In this document: positions 22,801-34,580 of the stretch, piece after piece
Position numbering within the stretch: position 1 is the first letter of the stretch
Layout of the letters: every line of letters starts with the position of its first letter
Position numbers and translations under genes: made by a program
DNA from: Linnemannia elongata
Lineage: Eukaryota > Mortierellomycota > Mortierellomycetes > Mortierellales > Mortierellaceae
DNA: 64,000 bases
Reading direction: 5' to 3'
Assembly (NCBI GenBank): GCA_036320915.1
Contig: JAXBDG010000016.1
Span: 1,302,001 to 1,366,000, forward strand
Notes under the pieces: generated by a model
The model's input: only the letters and a program-made list of their open reading frames with translations
The model's database searches: none
What the model was told of the DNA's origin: nothing

Positions 22801-23209
22801 TGTATCCAGACCCTTCTGTGTCTGCGCTATTGAGGAAGGTAGTGTGCGCTTCGATGTACTGTCGGGTGCGTTCATCCTGCTCCCTCCTCTGCTCGTGCTC
22901 ATGGCCTTGTTCAAAGTCCCCGTTTCCACTTGGGCGCTGAATGTGACTGTCACTGTTGACAGCAGGTGTGACACCGACACGGCTCAGGCTAACAGTAGGA
23001 GTGGTTGTGGGCAGTCGTACAGTCAGGTCCTCGAGATCTGCCAAGTCTTCCAACCGAGTGAACCGTTGCATCCGTGAACCTTGTCTCGCTGCTATGTCAC
23101 CTGATGGTGCTCTTGCTGCTGCTGTTGAGGATTGTTGTTGGGGATGGATATCAGTCGACAGGACAACAGGAGGTATTGTCCTTTGGGGTTGATTGTGATG
23201 GTGATACAT
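19806..23209 (-). CDS. diverged septin-like pseudo-GTPase with C-terminal membrane segment
   Basis: There are two exons, 23209-21987 and 21813-19806. The splice (CTG|GTAAGG ... ATTAG|CATTG) restores CIVDTPGY, the septin G3 box. From the ATG at 23209 this gives 1076 residues. Upstream sequence is open to about 23440 without an ATG, so the start is uncertain. Septin landmarks in order are KLMVAGQSRVWNSRLIQDMF at the P-loop (about residue 262), IVDTPG (409), VDACLYVIEGQLSDTDILFM and VNLIPVLIPP, LRQLKENEIYIYG, and LRQWVYVNHLAALR at the septin-unique region. The P-loop lacks GxxxxGK[ST] and the AKAD G4 box is IPPS, so GTP binding is doubtful. A long low-complexity insert and a charged coiled coil (ERILQERQVAWRRALEGMER) follow. 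About residues 1040-1065 (LVNVVVMVGMGSFATWVYTH) form a membrane helix near the C-terminus. Its likely role is as a membrane-bound septin partner or scaffold (inference). Confidence 0.75.
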
Positions 23210-24245
23210 TCTCGAGCGTGTGCCTTGGCGAGGGACAGGTAACGTAGAAGTGCTGTTGTTACTGTTGTTGCTGTCGTTGTTGTGGTTGTTGTGGACAAGA
23301 GCGTTGGCGGTAGTCGTTAGGGAGAGAGAAGGACGAGGAAGAGGAGGAAGAAAGGAGGGCACCTGTTGGAAGATGCGTGTGTAAGGGCGAGAGGTGTTAT
23401 CTAATATGGGGTCAAGATAGGAGAGGATGTCGACATATTATTCAGGTGTTAGAGCAAAAGGGACGCAGTTGTACTTTGTCGAAGGGGAGAGGGGATCGTT
23501 GGTTTGACGAGTATATGGAGAAGGGGGAGGGGAAGATATCGATATATGTATAGTGTTGAGAGGAGGGATGGGGAGAAGGAGAGAGAGGAGGAGTTCAAGA
23601 GGGAGAATGGGAGGAAAGAGACGAGATGAGGGATGGGTAAAGCATGAGAATAAATGTAAATGTAAAATAGATATGCGAAAATGGTGAACTCATCATAATC
23701 ATCAGGTGTCACATGTGCCCTGTTCCCTTCGTACTTCGCCTTGTTTCTTTTTTAGATTGTGAACAACCCTTCTGAATGGTATGCAAACATGCCCCATGCC
23801 ATGGGATATGAAATAGGGCATGCAGTCATCTCTTTCACGTTTAATATCCCTTTGGCACAAAAAACACACATAAATAACAAATCCATACTACCCGATAGGC
23901 ACATCCTCTCATCACACCAACGTCTTCCTCTCTCTCCCTCCTTCCACTCCCTCCCTGCCTTTGCTTCGCAAAAAACAAAGAAAACTGCGATGTCGGAAAA
24001 CAACTGACAAAAAAGGGAACTTTTTTCTTTTTCATCTCAACTTCTCCTTTCGGGTAGGCCATGGGATCACCCGCATCGTCGTCAGGGTTACAAATAAGAT
24101 AAAATAAAAAAACATCAACCAAGGAAAGTAGAGAAAGGAGGGGGGGGCAGAAGTAAGAGGTCGTAGCGTAATAAAAGGAGCATGAGGGCACAGGGCACCA
24201 ACAAACGCGGATTGTAAATGTGCTTCATTTTGGTAATTGTGGTTG

Positions 24246-25439
24246 TCACCTGAAATACTGCATTAAGACCCTCTTCGGACTTGCATTATTCGGCGTAGTC
24301 GATTTGAACGATAAAAAACAGGATTTCAAGGGGTGAAGAAAGAGAACGAGAGAGGGAAGAAAAAGGACAAGAGCGCATTGGCGCATAACATTATCATCGC
24401 CACCCTTTGCCCTTTTGTTTACTTTACCTCGAACAACAGTTATGTTGCCGGTATTGTTTTCGTTTCTGTCGCCTGTGCTTAGTGTGCTTGTACTATCGAC
24501 AGATATTGCCACATGATCATACCTCTCCTGCTGCTGCTGCTGCTGTTGTTGTTGTTCTTGCGGAGGTCGATGTTGTTGTAATCCTTCATCCTCCACTTCG
24601 GCAGAATCGCAATCGACCAAAGTGGCAGTCGCCGTCGCAGTAAAAGAAGTCGCCGACATTGTCACCGCAGTGGCCCTCAAAGTCGCAGTCGTACTCGTAA
24701 CGAAAGTAGTATCCCGAGATGAACCATCCTCTGCACCCACAGTGGTAGTCGTGGTAGTAGTATGTTGATGAGATATGATTGGCAGCAACGAAAATCCGCT
24801 CCACCGCGATGTCTGGGTAGGGGTGGCCGCAGTAGACGCACTGTCCATGCGTTCGGCATGATTGGTGTCGTCCTTCTCTCTTTCGGAGTGATGGCCGTAG
24901 AGGTGTATCGGGGGATCCGAGAACTTCCTGTTAAGGAATCGAGGTCCAAGTACTTGTGGGTGAGGTAGTTGTTGCTGCCCATACTCATCGACTCCTTCCC
25001 TCTTTCCTCCTTCAAGCCCATCATCATAATCATTCTCAACGACCACAAAACTCCTCGCCAGCCTTTCAACATCCCCCGCACCCAAATCCACTCGATCTAC
25101 CAAAGGAGGGAACCCCGTCCTTCGCCCACTTGTACTACCATCTACAGTCGTCCGTCTCCTCAAGACTGGTTGCTCCTGTCGCTGCTGGGAGTAATAGTGC
25201 CGTAGGTACGCCTCAGTTGCCGGGGAGAGCCTACTCCCAACCGTATCTGTACCACCACCACCACTAGACCGGTCCAGCAGGAACGTATAATCAAATTGTC
25301 CCACACTCCCAATGCTATGAATCTGTGTTTGTGGTGAAAACTGGTCTTGGTGACGGTGTTGTTGTATGGGCGTGCTATAGTCATCAATATTATGGGAAAA
25401 GGGGTTGGTGGTATCGTCTCGACTTTGCGTCTTTTTCAT
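24246..25439 (-). CDS. low-complexity protein, unknown; may be 5' part of the septin-like gene
   Basis: The frame has 397 residues from MKKTQSRDDTTNPFSHNIDD and is rich in Ser, Thr, Gln, His and Gly, with a polyQ run (about 24525-24560). I see no domain. Two readings are possible. Either it is a complete gene ending at 24246 with a hydrophobic tail (CALVLFLPSLVLFLHPL), or the tail is intron. In the second case a donor at CGAG|GTAAAG (exon end 24428) joins in the right phase to an acceptor CATATTAG|ATAACACC (exon start 23400), giving one gene down to 19806 of 1477 residues. The 1-kb gap would be long for an intron in this window, and it is pyrimidine-rich, which would fit either a promoter or an intron. 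Confidence 0.5.
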   Translation of the reverse strand: MKKTQSRDDTTNPFSHNIDDYSTPIQQHRHQDQFSPQTQIHSIGSVGQFDYTFLLDRSSGGGGTDTVGSRLSPATEAYLRHYYSQQRQEQPVLRRRTTVDGSTSGRRTGFPPLVDRVDLGAGDVERLARSFVVVENDYDDGLEGGKREGVDEYGQQQLPHPQVLGPRFLNRKFSDPPIHLYGHHSEREKDDTNHAERMDSASTAATPTQTSRWSGFSLLPIISHQHTTTTTTTVGAEDGSSRDTTFVTSTTATLRATAVTMSATSFTATATATLVDCDSAEVEDEGLQQHRPPQEQQQQQQQQQERYDHVAISVDSTSTLSTGDRNENNTGNITVVRGKVNKRAKGGDDNVMRQCALVLFLPSLVLFLHPLKSCFLSFKSTTPNNASPKRVLMQYFR

Positions 25440-26123
25440 CTGGTTCTTATTTACTTCTCAGCTAACAAAGGTAGTTTTCGCTTTCGTTGTTACTTTGTGG
25501 TGTGTAGTCTTTGAGGAGTTAGAAGGTCGAAAAAAAAGTTTAACAGTGAGCGTGAGAGGGACTGCTTGTTTAAGACTAAAGGTCGTGTGAGTTGAACTGG
25601 ACGCGACAAGATGAGTTGATCAAGTAAGACGCGTTTTGTTGGAATGAGGAACAAGAAAGTTGATTCAAGAGAGAAGAATGGGGGATGACAAGAGAGTTGA
25701 TGGCGAAAAGGGAATCAATAATCCTGGGAAGAGAGAGTGAGGACAAGCGAGAGCAAGTAGGGGGTGAAGATAGAAGAGGCTGTATGGAGAAAAGAGAACT
25801 AAAGAGAAGGGGGAAAAGGACAGAGAAATGCACAGGGGTGGAAAAAAGGGATGCTGGTGGACGACCCATTATAAGTCGCGCCCAAAGCGTCCATCTTTGT
25901 GTGTTGATCGTCCCACACGAGCACAGATACACAAAACTGCGATTGCTGGTAGATGTTGTTTTTGCGATGTTCATTGTTAATGATGTTGTTGTTATGTATG
26001 ATCCTGCATCGTCTATGGTATGGCGGAGTCGACCCTGTCACTCCTTCGAAAAAAAAAATATTATCCTCATTGCCTTAATTCCTAATGATCCTTCCTTGCC
26101 TTATGGCATGGCCTCGAAGTAGC
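25440..26123. other. intergenic
   Basis: This region separates the 3' end of the ChAPs gene from the leader of the 24246 gene. Frames on both strands are short and low complexity, and no gene is supported. Confidence 0.5.
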
Positions 26124-29100
26124 TTAACGACCAGAGCCAGGTACGTCAAAGGTCTTGGCGCGGCTAAAGTATCTCGACATCAACTTGAAGACTGCTGGTG
26201 AGGTGTTGAGGGCAATCAGCGTGTTCTGCACCTTGGCCAATCCCTCTGCTTGAATCAACTTGTTCAAGTTGTGAGCAATCGCCGTAGGGAACTATTGTTG
26301 TCATACGTAGAAAGAATACAACGTTGTCAGCAAGTGCAAAAAAAGTCGAAACACATATAAAACACACACACACACACCACAAACCGAACAATGAAAGAAA
26401 ACTTACAATGGTCTCATGGTACCAGCGCTCTTGGTAGACACACAACTTGATGGCGACCTCCATGGCACGATGGAGGTTGACCTCGTCCGAGTAAATCTCC
26501 AAAAGACGCAAAAGAGCCTTGGCAGAGAACTTTTGCTCCGCACACTTCTGGTACGCATCCTTGGCCTCTTCGCGATGGTGAAGACGTGTTGCCAAATCTC
26601 CATAAATCTCCCAGTCAGTTCCAGACTTGCGGTAGGGGGCATTGACGGCTCTGAAGTGCTGGACCTCAGCTCTCCAGATGGTGTACTGGCGAAGATCCTC
26701 GTATAAGACCATGAACAAGTTGTCGAGCCAGCGGTCACAAAGGCGCTTGTTGCTGAACGAGAACGAAAGTTCAACTTCCTCTTCCTCGTTGTTGTTGTCC
26801 TCATCGTCCGATGATGATGCTGCTGCAATGCTGGGCTTCTCGATTTGTTTGCTCTTGATCGCTGACTGGTCAACAACAACTTCCTCGGCCTTCTCCTCTT
26901 CAGTCTCCTTATCCTCAGTATCGGCGTCGACCTTGGCATCAGCCTCAACCTCATCCTGGTCCTTCTCTACATCCTGGTCCTTCTCTGCATCCTGGTCCTT
27001 CTCTGCATCTTGGTCCTTCTCTGCATCTTGGTCCTTATCGCTGTGGATAGAGAGGTCGTCAAGCTTGATGTCTTCCATTGAAGGGTCGGCATTATCATCA
27101 GCAGCAGACTCTTCCTTGGCCTTCTCCAGAGCAGCCTCAACAGCCTTGGCTCTAGCCTCTTCCTCGGCCTCCTCCTGTTCACGCTCACGCTCAGACTCGG
27201 TCGAGATCTTGATGATGGGGATAGGGGTACCGTTGGGCGAGAGGAGCTGGTCACGGCTAGGGACCTCGATCTCGTCATGATGAGCCATGACCTTGGCCTG
27301 GCTTCCCTTGCGCATCGTCTCCTCGGCCTCCTTCTGCATGCGGTACTCCTCTTCCATGACAAAGACAAGCGAGCGGCAGCGCAACAGCTCATCCCATCCA
27401 ATCTTGGACACCAAGCGCGTCAGTAAGTTGTATGCGCTCGAGAATGTTCCGCGGAGTGAAGGAGCAGGGAGTCTGAGCAATGCTGGATCAGCCTCGTGCT
27501 CGCGTCCAGTCTCGTCGTCGATGAGTGAAAGGTCAATGTCGCTTCGAATGGGCAAGTGAGCCTTGGCAGCCTTGGGCATCCTCTGCAAGTCTCTCTCGCT
27601 GAAGGTAAACATAGGGCATGAGTTCAGGGTTAACAGTGCCTATTTAAAGTTCATGTGAACATTTCATAACCTGGGTCAGTCTTATTGCCAACTATTCCCG
27701 ATGTTCCCTTCACATATAACGGGGCACGACTTACGCTCTCATAGTCGCCAAGATCGATGTAGACCTCAGTCAACTTGGCCCAGGTGATGAATTCCGAGGG
27801 GGCAAGGTTGACAGCCTGCTTGGCCAGGCGAAGAGCCATCTCCAGTTTGCCCTTGCCACGCAAAAAGTCGGCCTGAACATGGAGCAGCGCATAGCTCTGA
27901 GGCATCTGTTTCAATGCATCGTACAAAACGTTGATCGCCTTCAGCTCCTCGTCTATTATGTCGACATAATACAGTTAGCTGTGTCCAAGGTTTGAATCTG
28001 AACAAAAACAAAAAGGTTCCACACAATAGCATTAAGAGAAAAACAAATATGAGGGTTACATACCTGTGCCGATGTATGACTGAGCGAGCAAAGAAGCCAC
28101 CTCGGGCTCGAGGCGGAAGAGACGCTCAAAGAATTGGACGGCAAGGTCAAAGCGGAAACTTTCCTGGCAGTACTTCATGATGGCAGCGGTGAGGTGGTTG
28201 TTAACGATGGTGGGGAGTTGGATCTCAGGGTTGCTACCCAAGAGAGATCCCTTGAAGAACAACTGCTCAGCAGCCTCAAAGAAACGCTTTTGGGCGCTCA
28301 CGTCGGGGATGGGATCGAGTTTGCGGAATCCAGGGATGCGGTAGTTGGCGTCGTCAGAGTAAAGAATCGATCGAAGCATTGCTGACATATATGTTTCCTG
28401 CCAAATTGCTGCCGTCGCCTCTTGCCTATTTGGGATTATCGGTGTATGAAGGCGAGGTGTTGATTAGGAACGGAACTCCTGTACGTTTTGTCTACGGCGA
28501 TGAGCGAAGTTGATATCTATGACTGCTTACCTCTCGCCTCTAACGTTGATAGCATAGCTTTCAACACCTCCTGGGATCTTGACCTCCACTCGCACATCGA
28601 CTCGCGAGAAAGCGTTGTAACAGCTACGAAAAGTAGATCAGCGCAACATGGGCGTTAGTTATGGAAAGTTGACCAATGCTGTTAATCGGATGCCAGAATA
28701 CAGTGACAAGGAGTCCTTACCAGTAAACACCAGAGCGGATACGCCATTGAGCACCCTTGGAGAACCAAGCATGCGATTCATCCTGTTATCCATGGGCAAG
28801 TCGATCGTTGTCGGATATGTCCAGCCATAGTCGCATCAGTTAGTCGTTGTCGGGTATTTTAGATGATTGTTGAGTGAGGATGTAAGTCGACAAACAAAGG
28901 GTGAAAAGGTAAGAGAGAAGAAAAATGAGGGATTTTGTGAGTTGTGTGAGCGCAAAGAAAGTAGCGTATGAATATGCATTGTGGGCATGAAAGACACGGC
29001 CTTCTTTTCCATAGTGGTTCATATTCTCCCTTCCGATCTCCGTTGAATGTTCCAGTGGTCCCGACTTTGTATTCTGGTGCTCAATTTTCATACTGTTAAT

Positions 29101-29464
29101 TCTGTCGCTGCTCCACGCCCAATTGAGTTCAATTAAAACAACAACCTGGCGCAATTGAATCAGAATAAGTAAAAAGAGATAGAAAAGAAACAAACACTAG
29201 GCTGTCCAAACGACCAGATTAGAAAAAGAAGCCAACGCTAGAAATAGCTCACCCCTCTTGTCAAACATCGAAGAACAAAAACAACGTGTCCTGTTCTCGC
29301 TACTTCTCTTGTATGTCAACACCCTCGGCCTATCCTTTTGCTTGTTCCTTGACAGATCCTTTGTCGCATATTACTGCTTCCTGCCTTCCTGTGATCTTGC
29401 TTTCCGGCTGTTCAAAAGAGATATCCTCCTTCCCCCCACCAACTTCCCTCCCTTTCGGAGAAAT

Positions 29465-29495
<31 letters not shown>

Positions 29496-30073
29496 AACTT
29501 ACGATAGCATAGGTCAGCGAGTTGAGATATGCTGCAAGACTGGCTGAGGACGAGGCATCGATACCAGAGACGTAGTGGTATGAACTCGTCTAACAGAGAA
29601 AGAGAAGGAAGTGTTTGAAGTAAGTACAGGGTAAAAAAAGGAGGGTGAGTCTTCTGACAGTAGTGTTGAGATGAACCAGTAACGTGTCGTAACGTAATGA
29701 CAACGACACCAAAAGCCAAAAAAAGGCTAACAACAAGTCATCCATGACACTGTTTGCTGATTGCAGTGCTCCATTGACGTCGTTGCTGTTACTGTGGTCG
29801 TACCTCCTTGATGGCGGGCTTCACGTTGACCTTGATGATGTGACAAAGGTCAGGAGCGCCGAGTTCCTTGAATGTGCCTGGGAAAGTACGGCAAAGAAGA
29901 GAGGATGACTGTTAGCAAGGTTATTATACAACTGAGGAGTACAGCGACAACTTTCTCCGTCGTTGACAATACAGTCGCAAGTTGCGCTTACCGAGTGCGT
30001 CGAGACGTGCTTGGAGGGACTCGCCCAACTCCCGCTCGATGAACTCTGGAATGTCGCGAAGGTTGTCGCCCAT
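26124..30073 (-). CDS. ChAPs family protein (Chs5/Arf1-binding, Bch1/Bud7-like)
   Basis: There are nine exons: 30073-29992, 29877-29804, 29589-29503, 28782-28721, 28623-28531, 28425-28064, 27952-27735, 27639-26407 and 26291-26124. All borders are GT-AG and phases match throughout, giving 792 residues from MGDNLRDIPEFIE. Family hallmarks are LGAPDLCHIIKV, VSGIDASSSASLAAYLNSL, NAFSRVDVRVEVKIPGGVE, TPR-like helices (LLHVQADFLRGKGKLEMAL), DYESALLTLNSCPMFTFSER and RLCDRWLDNLFMVLYEDLR. In yeast these proteins bind Arf1 and Chs5 at the trans-Golgi as the exomer complex and send selected cargo to the plasma membrane. Oddities are a long acidic insert (about residues 420-590) with tandem EKDQDA units, and a 720-bp intron with a 28-A run. 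It shares a 442-bp upstream region with the OTU gene. The final exon ends FDVPGSGR, a typical family end. Confidence 0.93.
26958..27034 (-). repeat. 18-bp in-frame coding repeat
   Basis: Four to five tandem copies of an 18-base unit encode EKDQDA inside the acidic insert of the ChAPs protein. Copy-number changes would leave the frame intact. Confidence 0.85.
29464..29491 (+). repeat. poly-A tract inside a ChAPs intron
   Basis: This is a run of 28 A in the intron between exons 3 and 4 of the ChAPs gene. On the coding strand it is a T run close to the donor side. Confidence 0.9.
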
Positions 30074-30515
30074 CTTGTTTGAGTATAGTTGCTGTTGGTT
30101 ATTATGTCCGCGTCGAGGGGTGTGAGGAAGATGCGTGGGGTGATGGTCGACTAGGAGTGTTGGAGGGGTGAGGGTGTCGACTTTCTTGTGCGGGTGGCGT
30201 TAAAGAAAGAGATGTAAGAAGAAAGAAAGAAAGGAAGAAGAGGTAAAAAAAAGAAAAAGTGAGAGCAGAAGAAGTGGGGGGTCGTGATGATGAACACTGT
30301 AACACTGTCCTTTGTCAGAAAAGAGAGACTCTCAAGCCAGCCAGAAAAGTAGGGGAGCGGTCATGAAATGAGAAAGTGGTCTTCTAAAATTAGATTCAGG
30401 TGATCCCAGTTTTAAGGACTCTCCAATCAAGGAACTTTTGCTTTCTTTGCTGGTGCTCTAGCCTCTCCCTCTTTCTTTTCTCCACATCTACCAACCTACT
30501 CCAACAGAAGCAACA
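30074..30515. promoter_or_regulatory. bidirectional promoter region, ChAPs / OTU gene
   Basis: Two start codons face away from each other across 442 bases. Both sides are pyrimidine-rich on their own sense strand, as elsewhere in this window. No TATA box or defined operator was recognised. Confidence 0.5.
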
Positions 30516-32007
30516 ATGGCGCCAGTCAAGACACGATCAAAGCACACCTCCAATGACCATCACCGCTACAAGGCAGATCCTGAAGACACAAACGATGACG
30601 ACGACATCTACGGCATGCGCGAACTAAAACACCAACTTGCCTCCCTCAACCTCCAACTCAAGGACACCATGGGCGACGGAAACTGTCTCTTCCGTGCCTG
30701 TGCGGACCAATTCTCGGGCACCGAAAAGGATCACCCCGCCCTACGTTCAGAGGTGTGCCAGTATATTGAGGATCATGAGGAACATTTCAAATTGTTTCTG
30801 GATAACGAGACGGTGGAGGCGCATGTGAGCAAGATGAGGCGGAACGGGACTTATGGAGGGAACATAGAGTTGGTGGCGTTCGCGCGGATGAAGAAGGTTG
30901 ATATTAAGGTCTACCAACCAGGATATATTTATGTGATTGAGGGGGTAGATGTGAAAAAGGAAGGGTCTTCTCCCGGTCAACGACCCGTCATGCACATCGC
31001 GTAAGTCTTTTTTTTTTTTCTAGGTTTTGGTCTCGAGAATGGAATTGAACTGCTGGAAAGAGGATCATATAGTAGGAGAGCTACATGGTCCACTACGAAA
31101 TGTACAACAGGACTTTGGCTAAGGAGCATGCGTTGATGCAAGAGCTGAAAGAGCTGGAACCAATTCTTAAAGAAACCTCTGCGCATTTGACATAAGGAAT
31201 CGACTGCGCCAGACGATCGTTTTATTGCTACTTCAATTAATCCGCCCAAATTACCTTACAATCCATTATGACAAACCCAATAGATACCACAGCTGGGAAC
31301 ACTACTCATCCATCAGGAACATCGACGGACCTTTTGAAGGACCACCAGAGATCAACCCGCGTCCCGTAAAACAAGAACCATTACGGAAACTCACCAACCG
31401 GGACCCACCTCGATCTATCGAACGGGCGATCATGAAGACTACGGGGGTGGATGATTTAGAGCTTGTGAGGGAGTTGATGGAGAAGTATCGTGGGGATGTT
31501 GATAGTGTCTATAATGACATCTATGAGCGGCAGTATCCCGAGGATAAGGAGGAGGTAAAAGAGGAGGAAGGTGGTGATGCTGAGGAGGGGCAGGAAAAGT
31601 CGAGTCATCAGGAAAAGGATGCAGAGCCGCCGAAACAGGAGAACAAGGCTGGATCAAGAAAGGGCACACCGCGTCCATCCACACCAAACGTTAACACATC
31701 CGATCCAGCACCACCACAATCACCAGAATCACAAAAGGAGACAGGATCATCACCAGAGAACTCAGAACCGCCATCCACCCCCAGCGACGGTGTCAAGGGA
31801 GTCATCCCCAAGAAGCGGATATCTTCCCGGGAAAAAAAGGAGGCCGCCAAACGCAACCAGAAGCAGAACCGGAAAAATAAGGGCAAGACGCATCCTTCTG
31901 GTGGGGATGCTAACTCTTCTGAAAATGCGTCGTCGACGCTTGGTGGGGGTGATGGCAAGGGTGGTGCGAACACGACGAGCAGTACTATGCGGGAGCTCTT
32001 TGTTTGA
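30516..32007 (+). CDS. OTU-domain deubiquitinase with UBA-like domain (OTUD3-like)
   Basis: Two exons, 30516-31000 and 31284-32007, join at CATCGC|GTAAGT ... CAATAG|ATACC to give 402 residues. The OTU protease domain covers about residues 40-180. MGDGNCLFRA holds Asp54 and the nucleophile Cys57, and the exon junction rebuilds HIAYHSWEHYSSIRN with the catalytic His168. Residues about 210-250 (IMKTTGVDDLELVRELMEKY) fit a UBA fold, as in animal OTUD3. The rest is an acidic, then Pro/Ser-rich and Lys-rich tail. The protein should remove ubiquitin from substrates in the cytosol or nucleus. The intron is 283 bp, longer than most small introns here, and carries a small open frame (31085-31195). Confidence 0.9.
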
Positions 32008-32049
32008 GGCTAAGGCTCGTTTGTCGCCAGTTGTATATATTTCTTCCTT

Positions 32050-32055
32050 AATAAA
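32050..32055 (+). terminator. polyadenylation signal, OTU gene
   Basis: AATAAA lies 43 bases after the OTU stop codon. Confidence 0.5.
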
Positions 32056-32678
32056 CCCGCTTTTAATGGCCATAGACATATGCAACATGATCCACTTTTA
32101 GCCACACGAAGTTAACGAGATCAACAGACACTATTTTTCATTCACGAAAGGCATGCACCTATCTATGCATTCCTCACTTTCCAATATCACTCTCCCAATT
32201 GTTCACTCTGCTCAGAACACACAACAACGAGGCTAGAACTATCCCGAGAGGTCAAAAGGAGAAGGAACAGAATCAGAAAAAAACTGGGGTCAAGAAAGAA
32301 AACAAGACGAGAAGGAGCTTATAGGTTTCGTCTTTTTTTTTTTTTCTGAGTCATGCCTTCAGAGCCGTTTGGGTGCTGTTGTTTATTGTTGACGTTCAAT
32401 GAAATCAGAGTGGGGAGAGGGCGAAGAGTCGCCACATCCATCCTTTTGTTTGCTGACAAAACAAGGACCAAGCGAAAGAAACGGAGGTGGTAATGGGGTA
32501 TGTTAAGGGAGAGTAAATGGCAGTTTTAAAGTCAAGTGGCGAATAAAAAAAAGAAGGAGAGTGTGAGCGAAGAGCCTCAAAAGCAAAAATAAATACAGGA
32601 GTAGCAACACGATTCACCTACATGAGGAACTGATAGAGTACGAATTAGCTTTAGAAAGGCACATGGCGCTAAGAGCTG

Positions 32679-32710
<32 letters not shown>

Positions 32711-33198
32711 CGGAGGAATTTTTGTATTTTGCCACGCAGACGCGCTAACAAAGAATAGGAGGTGCCCTTGTTTCTTTGTTGCTTGCTAGTCTACGATCCA
32801 AAGGTGTAGTTTGGGAGAAAGCTAAGAGAATGAGTTTGAAGAAAAAGGGAACTGAATGAAGGTACACGACAAGAAGGCAATTGAAAGGTAAAAGGAGAGT
32901 GATTAGTAGAGGATACAGGATATTCTGATTTAGCCGGCGGGAGTGAGAAAAAGAACACAGCAAACAATAACACAGAGAGAAGTGTTGGTGTGCGAAAAAA
33001 AAAAAAAAAAAAAAAAGCGTCCGCTGTTTCGAGAACACAAGTTAGCTTCGAGAATGTAAGAGGTTAATAGCGACTCGGAACCAGGCTAAGATTACCAAAA
33101 AAAACATGCACCAATTGTTCTGTCTGTTCTAAAAAGAAAAAAAAGGAAAGCTGCATGCTTAGAAGTCAATAGAGCAATGGCATAGCATAGCACAGCTT

Positions 33199-33201
<3 letters not shown>

Positions 33202-33242
<41 letters not shown>
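33202..33242 (+). repeat. poly-A tract
   Basis: This run of 41 A is the longest homopolymer in the window. Confidence 0.9.
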
Positions 33243-33247
<5 letters not shown>

Positions 33248-34508
33248 GGCGCATGGGCCCGACCTCAGCTTGTACACATAATAAAAATGACAAAAAAAAG
33301 GGTAACACTGCAGTGCAGTACTACTGATACATACATGCATGCCGGCAGTGCTACTGAGCTACCTCGCGACTGTTGTTACTATAGGTCAAAAGGGAGTACG
33401 GATGTCAACGAAGCGCAAAAGCAGTTTGAAGAAGAAAAGAAGAAAAGGTGCGATGCAAAATAACGAACAAAACGACACAAAAACGATCGGCAAGCTGTTG
33501 TCTGGATAGGAGTTTTCGCTCGTTGGACGGACCATTAGCAATAGTCGTCCGTTTGTCTGAGAGTGCGTGTGTATTCATGTACATGATGAAAAGAACGAAA
33601 GGAAGGAAGGAAGTGCAGCTGTGCATCGTCATCATTGACTGGAAAAAGGAAAGGAAGAAGATGGGGAAAAGGAAAAAGGGACCATAGACAGCATTCAGGC
33701 ATTGAGAGACAAACAAAGGGGAAGGGAACGGATAAAGACTGAGGCTAGGCAGGAGAGAGGCAGGATGCATACAAGGATGTATGTATCCCTTTATTATTTT
33801 ATAGTATGCCGATGCGTTCGCAAGCGGCGGAGTGAACGAAGTGAAGAGAGGAAAGGAGGGAGGAAGGGGGAGGAAGTGTGGTCAATGTACAATGTGCTAA
33901 GATGTTAAAAAAAAGGGTTGCGACAGTAGGCAAGATGATGTGTGGGGTAATGTTTGATCAACTGATCACAATAATAAGAGATCCGATCCAGGATTCAGGG
34001 ACTACCAATTCAGACATCCACCCAGGATCCAGGGACCACATCCCCCCCTTAATCTATCTCCACACATCGGCGGAAGGGACGAGACGATGCTTCACTTTTT
34101 ACTTCTTACGGCGTCAATCGCATCGATCTATATAGCGAACATACATATATGTTGACAGCAGCGATGGGATGGTACGAGGATGATTGGATGATTGAGCCCA
34201 GCTCGCCACTTCTCTTACTTTTAGGATGGAGTATAGGAGTATAGGGTATTGTTTGAGGGTGTACACAAAGGTCCTAAAGTAGACAGCAAAGACTACAGAC
34301 CTTTTTGCTCAAAGCAATAACAATAACTATTGTCGGATTGTCGGAGTGATGTATGTGTAATTATTACCATGTGGAAAGTAGACGTTAAAAAGTGATGATG
34401 TGTCCAATGGGTACCATCGCTCCTTCGTATACGCCACCCTCGAATGGAAATTTTACTTTTTGACTTTTTCCTCCGTCTCTCTGTCACCCTTTTCTGTTTT
34501 ATTTTTTT

Positions 34509-34580
34509 CTCTTCCTCCTCCTCCTCCTCCTCTCCTCCTCCTCCTCCTCCTCTTCCTCTTCCTCTTCCTCCTCCTCCTCC
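34509..34580 (+). repeat. CCT/CTC triplet tract
   Basis: This is imperfect (CCT)n with CTT interruptions in a wholly pyrimidine stretch upstream of the candidate exon at 35202. Confidence 0.85.

Noticed and set aside
26642..27280. 212-residue Ser-rich plus-strand frame
   Set aside because: It is antisense to the acidic repeat insert of the ChAPs gene. The Ser runs mirror Glu/Asp/Lys codons.
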